Source: Paenisporosarcina antarctica (lineage in GTDB: Bacteria; Bacillota; Bacilli; Bacillales_A; Planococcaceae). From it: DNA of 64,000 nt. Below are positions 26,405 to 35,914 of the stretch, in pieces; within the stretch, counting starts at the first letter, position 1, and every line of letters begins with the position of its first letter. The stretch lies in assembly GCF_004367585.1 (NCBI RefSeq), contig NZ_CP038015.1:1246001-1310000 (forward strand), given 5' to 3'. The position numbers and the translations under genes were made by a program. The notes beneath the pieces are model-generated. The model was not told where the DNA came from. It searched no databases and saw only the letters and a program-made list of their open reading frames with translations.

Positions 26405-26794
26405 TTCATTACTTATTTATGTGCAATATGTAAAAAGCATTAAATATTCAAAATGATTAGTACCAATATATTAAGTCGAGCCTTTAATTAGTGTAATGGA
26501 GTCTTTACTCTTTCTTGGGTCGAACTGGTAAGAACTCCTCACTCGTTTCTAGCTTTGTAATTAATCTATAGTTGATTTAAATAACAGTTGAGAAAGTACA
26601 TTTGCTCCAAGATTCTTCAAAAGCATGAAACTTAGAACGCACAATAATTAGTTTTACACTCATTCACTAAACCTGAATTTCCGACAAATGCCCCTAATTT
26701 AAAGTATGTGGAGAAAATAAGAATTTTTCTGTACCTACATTTGAATATGGTAAACACTTATAATTGTCTGTTTTACATATGATGACCTAAAGGT
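26405..26794. other. AT-rich spacer, no gene seen
   Basis: About 390 bp between the pilO terminator and the next repeat. No open frame with a ribosome binding site and no clear RNA structure were seen. Confidence 0.5.
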
Positions 26795-26930
26795 TGATTG
26801 AAATGGAAGACGGCGACTCCATCGGGAATAGCATGAGCTGAAGACCCCACAGACGAGCTTGCTCGTCGAGGAGGCTGAAGCCGTGCCCCGAGGAAAGCGT
26901 CCGTCTGAAATGGAAATCAACCTCTACTAA
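26795..26930 (+). repeat. GC-rich dispersed repeat, copy 5
   Basis: It contains GGCGACTCC, GAAGACCCCACAGACGAGC, CGTCGAGGAGGCTGAAGCC, GAGGAAAGCGTCCGTCTG and GGAAATCA in family order. A stand-alone tail fragment follows at 26990. Chance frames on the minus strand are not called. Confidence 0.85.
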
Positions 26931-26989
26931 ATATATAGGGAACTGCTTTTTGTTATATTTTATGACTTGTAGGACAGTGCATACTCGTT

Positions 26990-27030
26990 GGCTCATGCGG
27001 AAAGCGTCCGCCCGTAAGGGAAATCAACTA
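26990..27030 (+). repeat. tail fragment of the GC-rich repeat
   Basis: Only the last block is present (ATGCGGAAAGCGTCCGCCCG then AGGGAAATCAA). It shows that partial copies occur, as with decayed or modular elements. Confidence 0.7.
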
Positions 27031-27088
27031 TGTTCTTTAACAGAACGTTTTCAAAATGAAATAGCAATCCTATGAAAGAGGGAAACTT

Positions 27089-27844
27089 ATGGAGATTCTT
27101 TATATAACTTTATTTTTTATCTACGGTCTTATATTCGGTTCATTCTTTAATGTTGTCGGCTTACGCGTTCCGAAAAATGAATCTATCGTAAACCCACCTT
27201 CACATTGCACGGTATGTGATCGTCGCTTAACATTCAAAGATTTAGTTCCCGTCTTTTCGTTCATTTTCTTAAAAGGAAAATGTCGAGTTTGCGGTACAAA
27301 AATTAATTGGATATATCCGGTAATGGAACTGACAACTGGTATATTATTCGCATTCGCCTACTGGAAGATTGGTTTTTCACTGGAACTAATTGTGGCTATC
27401 TTATTTGTTTCTATGTTAGTGATTATCACGGTGTCTGATTTAGCGTATATGCTGATTCCCGACAAAGTTCTTTTATTCTTCGGCATTTTACTTATTATCG
27501 CGCGCGTTTTCTCGCCTCTAGATCCTTGGTGGGATAGTATACTAGGTGCTGCTGGTGGGTTTGGACTATTGTTATTAATTGCGATATTGTCGAAAGGGGG
27601 CATGGGTGGAGGAGACATTAAATTGTTCGCCGTTATCGGACTCGTGCTCGGAATTATTCCCACTCTGCTCACGCTTTTTTTAGCGGCATTCATTGGAGCC
27701 ATTGTAGGTGTCATTCATTTAAGACGTTCAAAACAAGGACGTAAAACACCAGTGCCTTTTGGTCCGTCGATCGCACTTGCTGCAATCATTGTTTATTTTT
27801 ATGGAACATTTATCCTCGACTGGTATATGAATTTGTTATTTTAA
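27089..27844 (+). CDS. pilD: prepilin peptidase
   Basis: A 251-residue aspartic membrane protease that cleaves and N-methylates prepilins (PilD/ComC family). The N-terminal methylase part has two CxxC pairs (CTVC near 41 and CRVC near 72). The catalytic aspartates lie in the VSDLAYMLIPDKVL segment and in the GGGDIKLFAVIGL motif near 173. There are about eight membrane segments. It occupies the syntenic place of comC between folC and spoIIB and ends the pilus locus. It must process all pilins encoded here. The start follows GAGGGAAAC. comC is an equally valid symbol. Confidence 0.93.
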   Translation: MEILYITLFFIYGLIFGSFFNVVGLRVPKNESIVNPPSHCTVCDRRLTFKDLVPVFSFIFLKGKCRVCGTKINWIYPVMELTTGILFAFAYWKIGFSLELIVAILFVSMLVIITVSDLAYMLIPDKVLLFFGILLIIARVFSPLDPWWDSILGAAGGFGLLLLIAILSKGGMGGGDIKLFAVIGLVLGIIPTLLTLFLAAFIGAIVGVIHLRRSKQGRKTPVPFGPSIALAAIIVYFYGTFILDWYMNLLF

Positions 27845-27860
27845 CTCGAAAACTTTTTTT

Positions 27861-27890
27861 GACAAGCCGACACAGGTCTTGTCTTTTTTT
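27861..27890 (+). terminator. terminator after the prepilin peptidase
   Basis: GACAAG and CTTGTC arms with a partly paired inner loop, followed by seven T. Confidence 0.8.
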
Positions 27891-27932
27891 ATGCTCAAAA
27901 TGTTAGCGTTAAAAGAAAAACGGGGTGATGGT

Positions 27933-28571
27933 ATGCGTTTTTCAAAAAAATTCTCAAAGTTTTCTTATACACTTGCAATTTTACATGGTTTTTTAATTGG
28001 TGCCGTTTCAATTGGATTATTTGCAATTATGATTCAGTGGCAAGATCTTGCTGTTGAGGCCCCCGCACCAACCGCAACTGACACAGAAACACCTGAAAAA
28101 ATGGAGTCTGTAGATGCTCCAGCAAATACCGCAACAGACAATCAATTCTATGCGAAGCAATATGGGGTATTTACTGGTGCTGAAGGTGCTTCTGCTCTAC
28201 TACAATCAACTCCAGCTATGAAAACAGCTGCACTCATTATGGCGGAAGGTCAATATTATGTATGGTCAGAGGCGAGTGTTGTGGAAAGTGACGTGAAAAT
28301 TGTGGGAAGCACTGATTCTTTTAGTAAACCATTTAAAATTAATGCGTCTGCATGTAAAGAACAGGCACTGCAAAAACTGCCCATTTATCTTACACATCCA
28401 GACCCATCAAAATTTAATTTTGAGAGTACGAAAAATACAGGGGCAATTCCAAAGGATTGGGAAACCAATATTACCGCTATATCAACACTTTCGAAAGATG
28501 TCAACGTCATCCGTGTACAGCTTTTATCGCATTATTTGTCTCAAAATAACTGCCTCAAAATTGAATTTTAG
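27933..28571 (+). CDS. spoIIB: SpoIIB-like sporulation membrane protein
   Basis: A 212-residue bitopic protein with a basic N-terminus, one membrane helix (about 15-37), and a Thr/Pro/Ala/Glu-rich linker. A SPOR-like region follows (FYAKQYGVFTGAEGASALL, then AALIMAEGQYYVWSEA), the kind of domain that binds denuded septal peptidoglycan. Its place between comC and maf is exactly that of B. subtilis spoIIB, which helps septal-wall hydrolysis at engulfment. The sequence itself is weakly conserved. ATG 27933 is chosen because GGGGTG lies before it; a longer frame from 27879 overlaps the terminator. Confidence 0.75.
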   Translation: MRFSKKFSKFSYTLAILHGFLIGAVSIGLFAIMIQWQDLAVEAPAPTATDTETPEKMESVDAPANTATDNQFYAKQYGVFTGAEGASALLQSTPAMKTAALIMAEGQYYVWSEASVVESDVKIVGSTDSFSKPFKINASACKEQALQKLPIYLTHPDPSKFNFESTKNTGAIPKDWETNITAISTLSKDVNVIRVQLLSHYLSQNNCLKIEF

Positions 28572-28666
28572 CATGTGCATAATGGTCATAATGAAATTAT
28601 TGCCCTTTAGACACATTTTTCAACTTTGGCATCTTTCTGTATGATGTCAAAAAGGAGATGATTTCA

Positions 28667-29273
28667 TTGAGATTAAAGACGACAAAGCCAATTAGCATCT
28701 GCCTCACCGAGAAGAAAAGAATTACTGTCACTACTACAGGTGCCATTTGAAGTGAAGACCATAGAGGTTGATGAGCAAGCGGTCTTTGGCAGTTCACCTT
28801 CTGAGTTAGTAAGTAACATCGCCATAGAAAAAGGGTTTCGAGTGGCCGACCGCAATCAACATGCTATTGTCATCAGTGCTGATACGATGGTATTTATAGA
28901 TGATAAGCCACTAGGGAAACCAGAGAATGCCACGGAAGCGAAAAAACATTTGCGTAAATTATCAGGTCGCACGCATACGGTCATAACAGCTGTAGCTTTG
29001 TTTTTTGATGATATATGTGGTGTGTTCTGTGAGAAAACGAAAGTGACATTTTACGCGCTTTCAGAGGAATGGATTCATGATTATGTGGCAAGTGGGGATT
29101 GTTATGATAAGGCAGGCGGCTACGGCATCCAAACGGCAGGCTCATTAATGGTTGAACATATTAGTGGCGATTACAACAATGTCGTTGGTTTACCAGTTGC
29201 AGAACTGTATCGTGAAATGAAACGTTTGCAGCTAATTGAGTTCGCGACAACGGGAGCACGCAATGATAACTGA
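28667..29273 (+). pseudogene. maf: maf nucleotide pyrophosphatase, frameshifted near the 5' end
   Basis: Maf-family pyrophosphatase (house-cleaning of modified nucleotides), broken by a frameshift. From TTG 28667, behind AAAGGAG at 28651-28657, the frame reads MRLKTTKPI and then leaves the Maf frame. The true continuation LASASPRRKELLSLLQVPFE lies in another frame, which has a stop at 28674 and no usable start before 28740. Two bases appear to be missing (or one extra) at about 28690-28692, inside the signature [L]ASASPRR. The rest is intact: SADTMVFIDDKPLGKP and DKAGGYGIQ are present. Starting at GTG 28740 would remove the essential motif. The gene is probably inactive unless this is a sequencing error. 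Its end overlaps radC. Confidence 0.85.
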
Positions 29274-32200
29274 AGTAAAACCAACACTCATGATACGAGA
29301 AATTCCTCCTGCAGACCGGCCGCGCGAACGTTTAATGAACCAAGGTGCTGCCGCCCTGTCAAATCAGGAGTTGATTGCTATTTTGCTGAGGACGGGTACA
29401 AAACAAGAATCCGTCCTACATTTAGCGAATCGCGTATTAACGTTTTTTGAACAACTTCATGAGTTAAAAAACGCGACAATCGAAGAAATTATGTCGGTAA
29501 AAGGGATTGGGGAGGCGAAGGCTATTCAATTGCTTGCTGCAGTTGAACTAGGACGACGTTTAGCTCAGCAACAAACGGATGTTAAATTCACCGTGCGTTC
29601 ACCAAAAGATGCAGCTGCATATTTAATGGCAGATATGACATCTTTAAAACAAGAAAATTTCGTTGTATTATTCATGAATGTAAAAAATCAAATTTTACAC
29701 AAACATACCATTTTTATTGGCAGTTTAAATGCCAGCATTGTGCATCCTCGCGAAGTGTTTAGAGAAGCAGTCAAGCGTTCTGCCGCCTCGATAATTTGTG
29801 CACATAATCACCCGTCGGGAAACCCAGCACCTTCCCCTGAAGACATCGAAGTAACAAAGAGATTACAAGAGGCAGGACAAATAATGGGAATCGAATTACT
29901 CGATCATGGTGCGCGCTGTTCCTAGACAATCTGCATAGAAATACGCAATAAAACTAGGCAAAGATTCTACATCTTTGAACTTTACACTTAAATAGGTTGG
30001 GGAAGTTCCAACTTATCGTTAAATGTTGGTAACGATACTCTGAAACTCCGACATGCATGAGTGGTTAACTCCAAACGTGTATGAAGCTCGGTAAAGGCGC
30101 TGAAAAACAGACCTGCGATGTGGTTAGTGAAGTAAGCGGGAGGCTATTAAATCGTCATGCTGACTCACCAGGAATCCTCGTATGTACGGCTCGTAAAGGC
30201 ATAGGAAAACGAAATGAAGTTTTCCGCTTCAAGTAAATGAAGTTTAATCGTGGATTTTGTATTTGTGGTTGCAAAATCTGTACTACTCCAGTAAAGGGAT
30301 AGTGTCTTGCGTCCTTCCAACTATGGGCAAAAAGATGGTTAACGGGTTAAAGAGGACAGCTAAAACGATTATGCAAAGCTAAAGTGTAAGGAACAGCGGA
30401 ACCTTGGAAGATGATGATAAAGAGAGTTAACTCTAATGCATCTAAATTGGAGGAAATGCCAGTTGCATCTAAGGGGCAGCAGCCCGTAGTAGTGTTGAAC
30501 TTTCTGTAATGGAAATGGAGCGAAGGGGCATAGTCAGTTTCATTCTTAAGTGAAATCAACTTGTTAGGGAAGCCGCATGTGCGCACCTGATTAAAACCTT
30601 GCATTCTCCAAATAAGGAGGAACTGCAATGGAACAACAATCTAACTATCTAAAATCAGAACAAGGATTAAAAGATAAACAGGACGAGTTATATGAGAAAA
30701 CAATTGAGGGCATAAGGCAAAAGGGACAATCACCTGGTCACAAGAACTTACTGGAGTTAATGATAAGTGAAGCAACGATAGTAACGGCTATCCATCGAAT
30801 CAAAGCAAATAAAGGAAGCCGAACTGCTGGTAGCGACCATCAATTAATGAAGCCAGATGTATTAAAAAAGATTATCCCGAAATTATCGAACTTGTTCAAA
30901 ATAGCTTTCTAAATTACCGTCCAAAACCCATACGAAGAAAGTATATTCCAAAAGCAAATTCCGATGAATTACGTCCACTGGGAATACCCAGCATCATCGA
31001 TCGCATTGTACAAGAGTGTGTCAGACTAATTATGGAGCCAATTCTCGAAGCACACTTCTTTCAACATTCATATGGTTTTAGACCGATGAGGGATTCCAGC
31101 ATGGCATCCACACGAACAACTGATATTGTCCATAACACGGGACATTATTGGATAATTGAAGGAGACATCAGTAAATTCTTTGATTGTGTCAATCACACGA
31201 TTCTTATAAAAAAGTTATGGAATATGGGAATTCGGGATAGACGTGTTCTAATGGTTGTTAAGTCGATGTTAAAAGCAGGAATCATGGATGAACTGAAAGA
31301 AAATCCAATTGGTACACCGCAGGGGGGAATTATTTCTCCATTACTAGCAAATGCTTATTTACATTCATTTGACCAATGGGTAACGAGAGAGTGGGAAAAT
31401 AAAAAGACAGACTATCCTTATGCACAAAAATCTAAGCAATACTATAGATTGCGGAAAACAACAAGATTGAAAGAAACGTATCTTGTTCGATACGCAGATA
31501 ATTGGGTACTTATCACAAGTTCAAGGCGTAATGCGGAAAAGTGGAAATACAGAATCACAAAATATCTAAAAGAGCGATTAAAATTAACATTATCAGAAGA
31601 AAAAACGCTCATCACAGATATAAGAAGACGACCTATAAAATTTCTAGGCTATGAAATCAAGGCAATTAAAGGCAAGGCAAAGAATGGACATATTTTGGTC
31701 AGTAAGCCAAATCAACAACGATTAAATGAAAAAGTAAATGAGATTCATAAAACGATTAAGAAAATCAAAGGTGCCACAAAAAAAGATGATTTAATTCACT
31801 GGATTAATCTCATCAACTCGAAAATTAGAGGGTTGATTCAATATTATGAATCGACAACAAAAGTAAACGTGTACATGGCTAAATATGCAGATAAGCTACA
31901 CTATGCAGCATATTTAAAGCTAAGGAGGCATGGCGGGTATAAATTGCCTGCGAAACTTGCGGATAACCTTCGCTCCGCTCATGATCACTATCAAACGAAA
32001 ATCCCGGTGATTGAATATAACGGCCTGAAATTCGGTGTAACAAGATTAGATTTCTGTAAATGGCAAACGGCAAAAAATAAAAGTCCATCAGAGACTCCTT
32101 ATACCTAACGAGGAAGACAAATATATATGAATCGAACCGGAAAGAAACCTCTTAAAGTAAGAGCGGATGAACTTCTTAGCTTGAATTGGTCAAAAATCAT

Positions 32201-32662
32201 TAAAGCGGGGCATAAGGAAAAGCTTTATAACTTTGAGTATTTTATGAATCGTGCGTACGCATTTAATCGTGATAAGGGCAGATGTCGAGTATGCAAAGAA
32301 GTACTGCAAGGGGATAATATACGCATCCATCATATTAAACCCAAACTTCCGCTAGAGGAGGTAAATCGGGTACCAAACCTTGCATCCATGCATGAGCATT
32401 GCCATCAAATGATTCACAGCAGAAAAGACTATTCGAGTGTCGGGCATGTAAAATGGGGAAAAATCCTAGGTTTTAGAGAAAAGTTGAGCTTCATATAATG
32501 TATGAAATTGATGGAACGCCGTATGAGGTGAAAATCTCACGTACGGTGTGAAGTGGGGGAAAAGAGCTCCTAGCGAGTAATGTCGAGGTTGTCTCTTACC
32601 TATCACTATTGATTATTGGAGATCACCAGTTTATTAGTTTGAAAGAAAAGGGTTACATGTGA
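29263..32662 (+). CDS. radC: RadC (JAB/MPN domain) interrupted by a group II intron
   Basis: The gene is split: exon 1 spans 29263-29908 and exon 2 spans 32610-32662. Exon 1 encodes the helix-hairpin-helix region (VKGIGEAKAIQLLAAVELGRR) and the JAMM metal motif (HNHPSGNPAPSPED). It stops at LLDH followed by a stop codon inside the intron. Exon 2 supplies IIGDHQFISLKEKGYM. Joining g29908 to t32610 gives LLDHVIIGDHQF and a 232-residue protein in frame, the normal RadC length. ATG 29263 has GGGAGC upstream; the start overlaps maf. Without splicing RadC loses its last 17-18 residues but keeps the metal site. The biochemical role of RadC is unsettled. Confidence 0.9.
30628..32498 (+). pseudogene. 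ltrA: group II intron reverse transcriptase/maturase with HNH, degenerate
   Basis: A remnant of an LtrA-type protein with three visible lesions. First, after KPDVL a one-base loss in an A run (30868-30873) shifts the frame; the true continuation KDYPEIIELVQNSFLNYRP is out of frame until ATG 31032 or earlier. Second, the reverse-transcriptase active site reads YADN (RYADNWVLI) where YADD is expected. Third, an in-frame TAA at 32106-32108 separates the maturase part from the C-terminal HNH endonuclease (CRVC...IRIHHIKP...HEHCHQMIH). The finger and palm motif TPQGGIISPLLANAYL is intact. The start ATG 30628 follows AAGGAGG. YADN could be a natural variant, but the frameshift and stop disable the full-length protein. 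Confidence 0.88.
32515..32550 (+). ncRNA. group II intron domain V
   Basis: A compact hairpin reading CGCCGTATGAGGTG, AAAA, then TCTCACGTACGGTG matches the catalytic domain V form: two stems, a two-base bulge region and a GAAA-type loop. It lies 60 bases before the intron 3' end. Confidence 0.85.
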
Positions 32663-32696
32663 CACTGTGACACTGTGATTTTCTCCTTATATCCGT

Positions 32697-32702
32697 TATA
32701 AT
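32697..32702 (+). promoter_or_regulatory. -10 element of a likely mreB promoter
   Basis: A perfect TATAAT lies 62 bp before the mreB start. The region before it holds tandem GTGACACT repeats (32659-32678) and only a weak -35 hexamer. Confidence 0.55.
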
Positions 32703-32764
32703 CAAAGTTATGGTTTAAACTAAGCTAAGATTAACTGGCGTAGGATAGAAAGGAAGAAAATAAC

Positions 32765-33781
32765 GTGTTTGGATTTGGAGCAAAAGATGTCGGGATTGAC
32801 CTTGGCACAGCGAATACATTGGTATTCATTAAAGGAAAAGGGATCGTATTACGCGAACCTTCAGTAGTAGCTAAAAATACGCATACTGGTGACATCGTTG
32901 CTGTAGGAAACGATGCTAAAAATATGATTGGTCGTACACCTGGTTCAATCGTAGCTATTCGCCCAATGAAAGACGGGGTAATAGCAGATTTCGATATTAC
33001 AACGGCGATGATTGAATATTATTTAAAAGAAGCAATGAAAGCGGCTGGCTCAAGATGGAAAAAACCAAACGTTATGATTTGTGTACCTTATGGTATTACT
33101 TCTGTTGAGCGACGCGCGGTTATTGATGCAGCTCGTCAAGCAGGCGCAAGAGACGCTGTCACAATTGAAGAACCATTTGCAGCAGCAATCGGTTCGAACT
33201 TACCTGTTTGGGAACCTACTGGAAGCATGGTCGTCGATATTGGAGGCGGTACAACTGAAGTAGCCGTGATCTCACTTGGAGGCATTGTGACAAGCGAATC
33301 TGTGCGTGTAGCAGGTGACGCGATGGATCATGCTATTACAAGTTATATTCGTAAAATGTACAACCTAACAATTGGGGAACGAACTTCTGAAGCGATCAAA
33401 ATGGAAATCGGTTCTGCGAAAGTTATTGATAATGTTGAAAAAATGGAAATCCGTGGTCGCGACTTAGTGACAGGTCTTCCGAAAACACTTGAAATCTCTT
33501 CTGAAGAAATCTCAGAAGCACTAAGGGAGTCTGTTGCAGCGATTATCGATGGCGTCAAAAAAACGTTAGAACAAACGCCTCCAGAATTGTCTGCAGATGT
33601 CATGGAACGCGGAATCGTCTTAACTGGCGGTGGCGCATTACTAAAAAACCTAGACAAAGTAATTAGTGACGAAACAAACATGCCGGTCTTCATTGCAGAA
33701 AACCCGCTTGATTGCGTAGCAATTGGTACGGGAATGGCTCTTGATCATATGAACATGATTCGCCAAAATTCTAAACACTAA
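32765..33781 (+). CDS. mreB: rod-shape actin homologue MreB
   Basis: A 338-residue bacterial actin that directs lateral wall synthesis in filaments under the membrane. The N-terminus [21 protein letters not shown] carries the amphipathic start and phosphate-1 loop; [14 protein letters not shown] is the phosphate-2 loop; [11 protein letters not shown] is the adenosine motif. The GTG start at 32765 follows AAGGAAG. It is first in mreB-mreC-mreD-minC-minD, as in B. subtilis. It sits just downstream of the intron-split radC, so its transcription may depend on its own promoter. Confidence 0.97.
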   Translation: MFGFGAKDVGIDLGTANTLVFIKGKGIVLREPSVVAKNTHTGDIVAVGNDAKNMIGRTPGSIVAIRPMKDGVIADFDITTAMIEYYLKEAMKAAGSRWKKPNVMICVPYGITSVERRAVIDAARQAGARDAVTIEEPFAAAIGSNLPVWEPTGSMVVDIGGGTTEVAVISLGGIVTSESVRVAGDAMDHAITSYIRKMYNLTIGERTSEAIKMEIGSAKVIDNVEKMEIRGRDLVTGLPKTLEISSEEISEALRESVAAIIDGVKKTLEQTPPELSADVMERGIVLTGGGALLKNLDKVISDETNMPVFIAENPLDCVAIGTGMALDHMNMIRQNSKH

Positions 33782-33795
33782 GGAGTCCGTTTTTA

Positions 33796-34698
33796 ATGCC
33801 ACAATTTTTTTCGAATAAGCGATTAATTTTGCTTCTTGTCGGGGTTATTTTTCTTGTGGCATTGATCAGCTTCTCTCTCAAAGATCGTGACAATGCGTCT
33901 CTACCTGAACAAATCGTTAAAGATGTAGTTGGTTTTGGACAATCACTTTTCTCCAAACCAACACAGTACATAACAGGTGTTTTTGATAATGTCGATTCTT
34001 TGTTAAATACGTACGAAGAAAATAAACGATTAAAAGGTCGTTTAGAAGAATTCGCGAAATTGCAAGCGGATGTCAACGATTTGGCATCCGAGAATACGAG
34101 ATTACGAGAAATCGTGGACAAGCAAGACGATCTTCGAGAATACGAGCCGATTCAGGCAACTGTAATCGCGAGAAACCCTGATCAGTGGGAAAAAAAAGTA
34201 ATACTCGATAAAGGCGAAGTCCATGGGGTTAAAAAAAACATGGCGATCATTACGGCACAGGGCTTAATCGGAAAAGTAATACTCACGACACCGTTTACAT
34301 CATCTGTTGAACTTTTATCGACACAAAATCCAATCTATCGTGTATCAGCGAAGGTTATGGGTAAAAAACAAGCATTCGGCTTAATTGAAGGATACGATGA
34401 TGAGCGAAAAGAACTCATTTTAAAACGAATCGATTCTAATATTGAAATAGAAGTAGGGCAGCAAGTCATGTCTTCAGGACTTGGTGGGATTTTCCCGCAA
34501 GGTCTTTTGATTGGTGAAATTACTGAAGTCTCGACTGACGATTATGGCTTAACAAAAATGGCGTATATCAAACCAGCAGCTGATTTTCAATTACTTGACC
34601 ATGTAATAATTGCGAAACGGTTAATGACCACGGTTGATGGTGCTGACGGAGATAATACTTCGACAGATGATGTCGCTGAAGATGAGGATGCATCCTGA
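33796..34698 (+). CDS. mreC: rod-shape protein MreC
   Basis: A 300-residue bitopic membrane protein linking MreB to the wall-synthesis enzymes. It has a short cytoplasmic end, a membrane helix (10-28), a coiled coil (about 68-112), and the beta-barrel periplasm-side domain with VIARNPDQWEKKVILDKGEVHGV and GLIGKV motifs. An acidic tail ends the protein. It starts 14 bp after mreB and overlaps mreD by one base. Confidence 0.96.
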   Translation: MPQFFSNKRLILLLVGVIFLVALISFSLKDRDNASLPEQIVKDVVGFGQSLFSKPTQYITGVFDNVDSLLNTYEENKRLKGRLEEFAKLQADVNDLASENTRLREIVDKQDDLREYEPIQATVIARNPDQWEKKVILDKGEVHGVKKNMAIITAQGLIGKVILTTPFTSSVELLSTQNPIYRVSAKVMGKKQAFGLIEGYDDERKELILKRIDSNIEIEVGQQVMSSGLGGIFPQGLLIGEITEVSTDDYGLTKMAYIKPAADFQLLDHVIIAKRLMTTVDGADGDNTSTDDVAEDEDAS

Positions 34699-35219
34699 TG
34701 CGCTTTATTGTTCCGGCCATTGCAGTCGCATTATTCTATCTTGAACCCGTTTTCGGTCTGTTTTCTCCCCTCGATATTGGTGGGGAGTATCGTTATTTAA
34801 TCCCTCGATTCCTCATCATGTATTTAATATTCATATCCATCTACTATAGTCGTAATCGCGCTATGGCGTATGCATTATTCTTTGGGCTCTTGTATGATGT
34901 GTTTTTCCTTGATATTATTGGACTATATTCTTTCTTATATCCATTAATTTGTTTAATAGCTAGTTTTATAATGAGATACATTCACCAGCATTTAATTGTG
35001 ACGACCTTAATGTCACTTGTGCTAGTTACTGGACTTGAATTCGCGTTATACCAATTCTTTTCATTAATTGGATTGACGGATATTTCTCTACAAGTATTTG
35101 TGCGCGAACGCTTAGTTCCAACAATGATTGCAAACTCAATTTTCTTAGTGGTGCTCGGCTGGGCATTTAAATACGTAATCAATGCACGTTTGTTGCAAAG
35201 ATTAAATCAGCCAAATTGA
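34698..35219 (+). CDS. mreD: rod-shape membrane protein MreD
   Basis: A 173-residue integral membrane protein with five to six helices, family-typical length. It works with MreC in the elongasome. The start codon overlaps the mreC stop, which indicates translational coupling. Confidence 0.92.
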   Translation: MRFIVPAIAVALFYLEPVFGLFSPLDIGGEYRYLIPRFLIMYLIFISIYYSRNRAMAYALFFGLLYDVFFLDIIGLYSFLYPLICLIASFIMRYIHQHLIVTTLMSLVLVTGLEFALYQFFSLIGLTDISLQVFVRERLVPTMIANSIFLVVLGWAFKYVINARLLQRLNQPN

Positions 35220-35241
35220 TTTATCGCGTGAGGTGACGCAT

Positions 35242-35913
35242 TTGACGAATAAGCATCTAGTCTCTATAAAAGGAACAAAAGACGGTCTAGTGCTTCGGCT
35301 GGATGATCAATGCGCGTATGCCGATCTGGTGGAAGAAATAAAACGTAAAGTTTCGGACGAAGGCATCGAAGGACAAGCAGAGGTATTATTACAACTCGGC
35401 AATCGCTACTGTTCAGAAGGTCAAAAAAGAGAACTGATTGCCTGTGTTCACACGTCTCCGCATTTACGTGTCTCAAGAGTGCAAAGCGATGTTATATCTG
35501 TTGAAGAAAGCAATCAACGCGTTTTGGAACGTCAATCGGAAACGTTTGTCGGCATCGTGCGTTCTGGACAAGTTGTCCGAGCGGAAGGCGACTTAGTGGT
35601 CGTTGGAGATGTGAACCCAAATGGTAAGCTTATTGCAGGGGGTAATATTTTTGTTCTTGGGCGTTTAAAGGGAATCGCTCACGCCGGAGCAAAAGGCAAT
35701 AAAGAATCGGTCATCGCCGCATCATGGCTAGAAGCTACACATCTTATGATTGCTGAAGCAATAGAATTGATGACAGATGAACTGACCATATTATCGGAAC
35801 AACCGGAAATGGAATGCGCGTATTTGCATGCGAATGGCTTCATTGCTATAGATCGCTTACAAGAACTGCGTTTATTAAGACCGCAATTATCTACATTCAG
35901 AGGAGGAAGCTAA
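35242..35913 (+). CDS. minC: septum site-determining protein MinC
   Basis: A 223-residue FtsZ-assembly inhibitor acting at the poles. The N-terminal FtsZ-binding domain covers 1-100. The C-terminal beta-helix covers 110-215 and contains GQVVRAEGDLVVVGDVNPNG and GGNIFVLGRLKGIAHAG, the MinD-binding face. TTG 35242 is preferred, with AGGTGA 5 bases upstream; the longer GTG 35233 sits inside that binding site. It ends 1 base before minD. Confidence 0.94.
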   Translation: MTNKHLVSIKGTKDGLVLRLDDQCAYADLVEEIKRKVSDEGIEGQAEVLLQLGNRYCSEGQKRELIACVHTSPHLRVSRVQSDVISVEESNQRVLERQSETFVGIVRSGQVVRAEGDLVVVGDVNPNGKLIAGGNIFVLGRLKGIAHAGAKGNKESVIAASWLEATHLMIAEAIELMTDELTILSEQPEMECAYLHANGFIAIDRLQELRLLRPQLSTFRGGS

Positions 35914-35914
35914 T

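Larger units (their letters stand above)
29909..32609 (+). mobile_element. group II intron in radC
   Basis: A 2701-bp intron inserted in sense in radC. It begins GTGCGC, the typical group II 5' end, and ends in AT, a valid AY 3' end. Excision restores radC exactly. Domains I-III fill 29909-30600, a reverse-transcriptase ORF sits in domain IV (30628-32498), domain V is at about 32515-32550, and domain VI lies between it and the 3' end. The encoded protein is broken (see its entry). Any splicing would therefore need a maturase from elsewhere or self-splicing. The ends were placed by frame restoration and end motifs, not by a covariance search. Confidence 0.92.

Noticed and set aside
28658-28740. 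Programmed frameshift in maf
   Set aside because: No slippery heptamer or downstream structure is evident, and maf genes are not known to use recoding. Mutation or sequence error is simpler.
28740-29273. Intact maf starting at GTG 28740
   Set aside because: This start omits the ASASPRR motif needed by the family, and an in-register motif is visible just upstream in the same frame.
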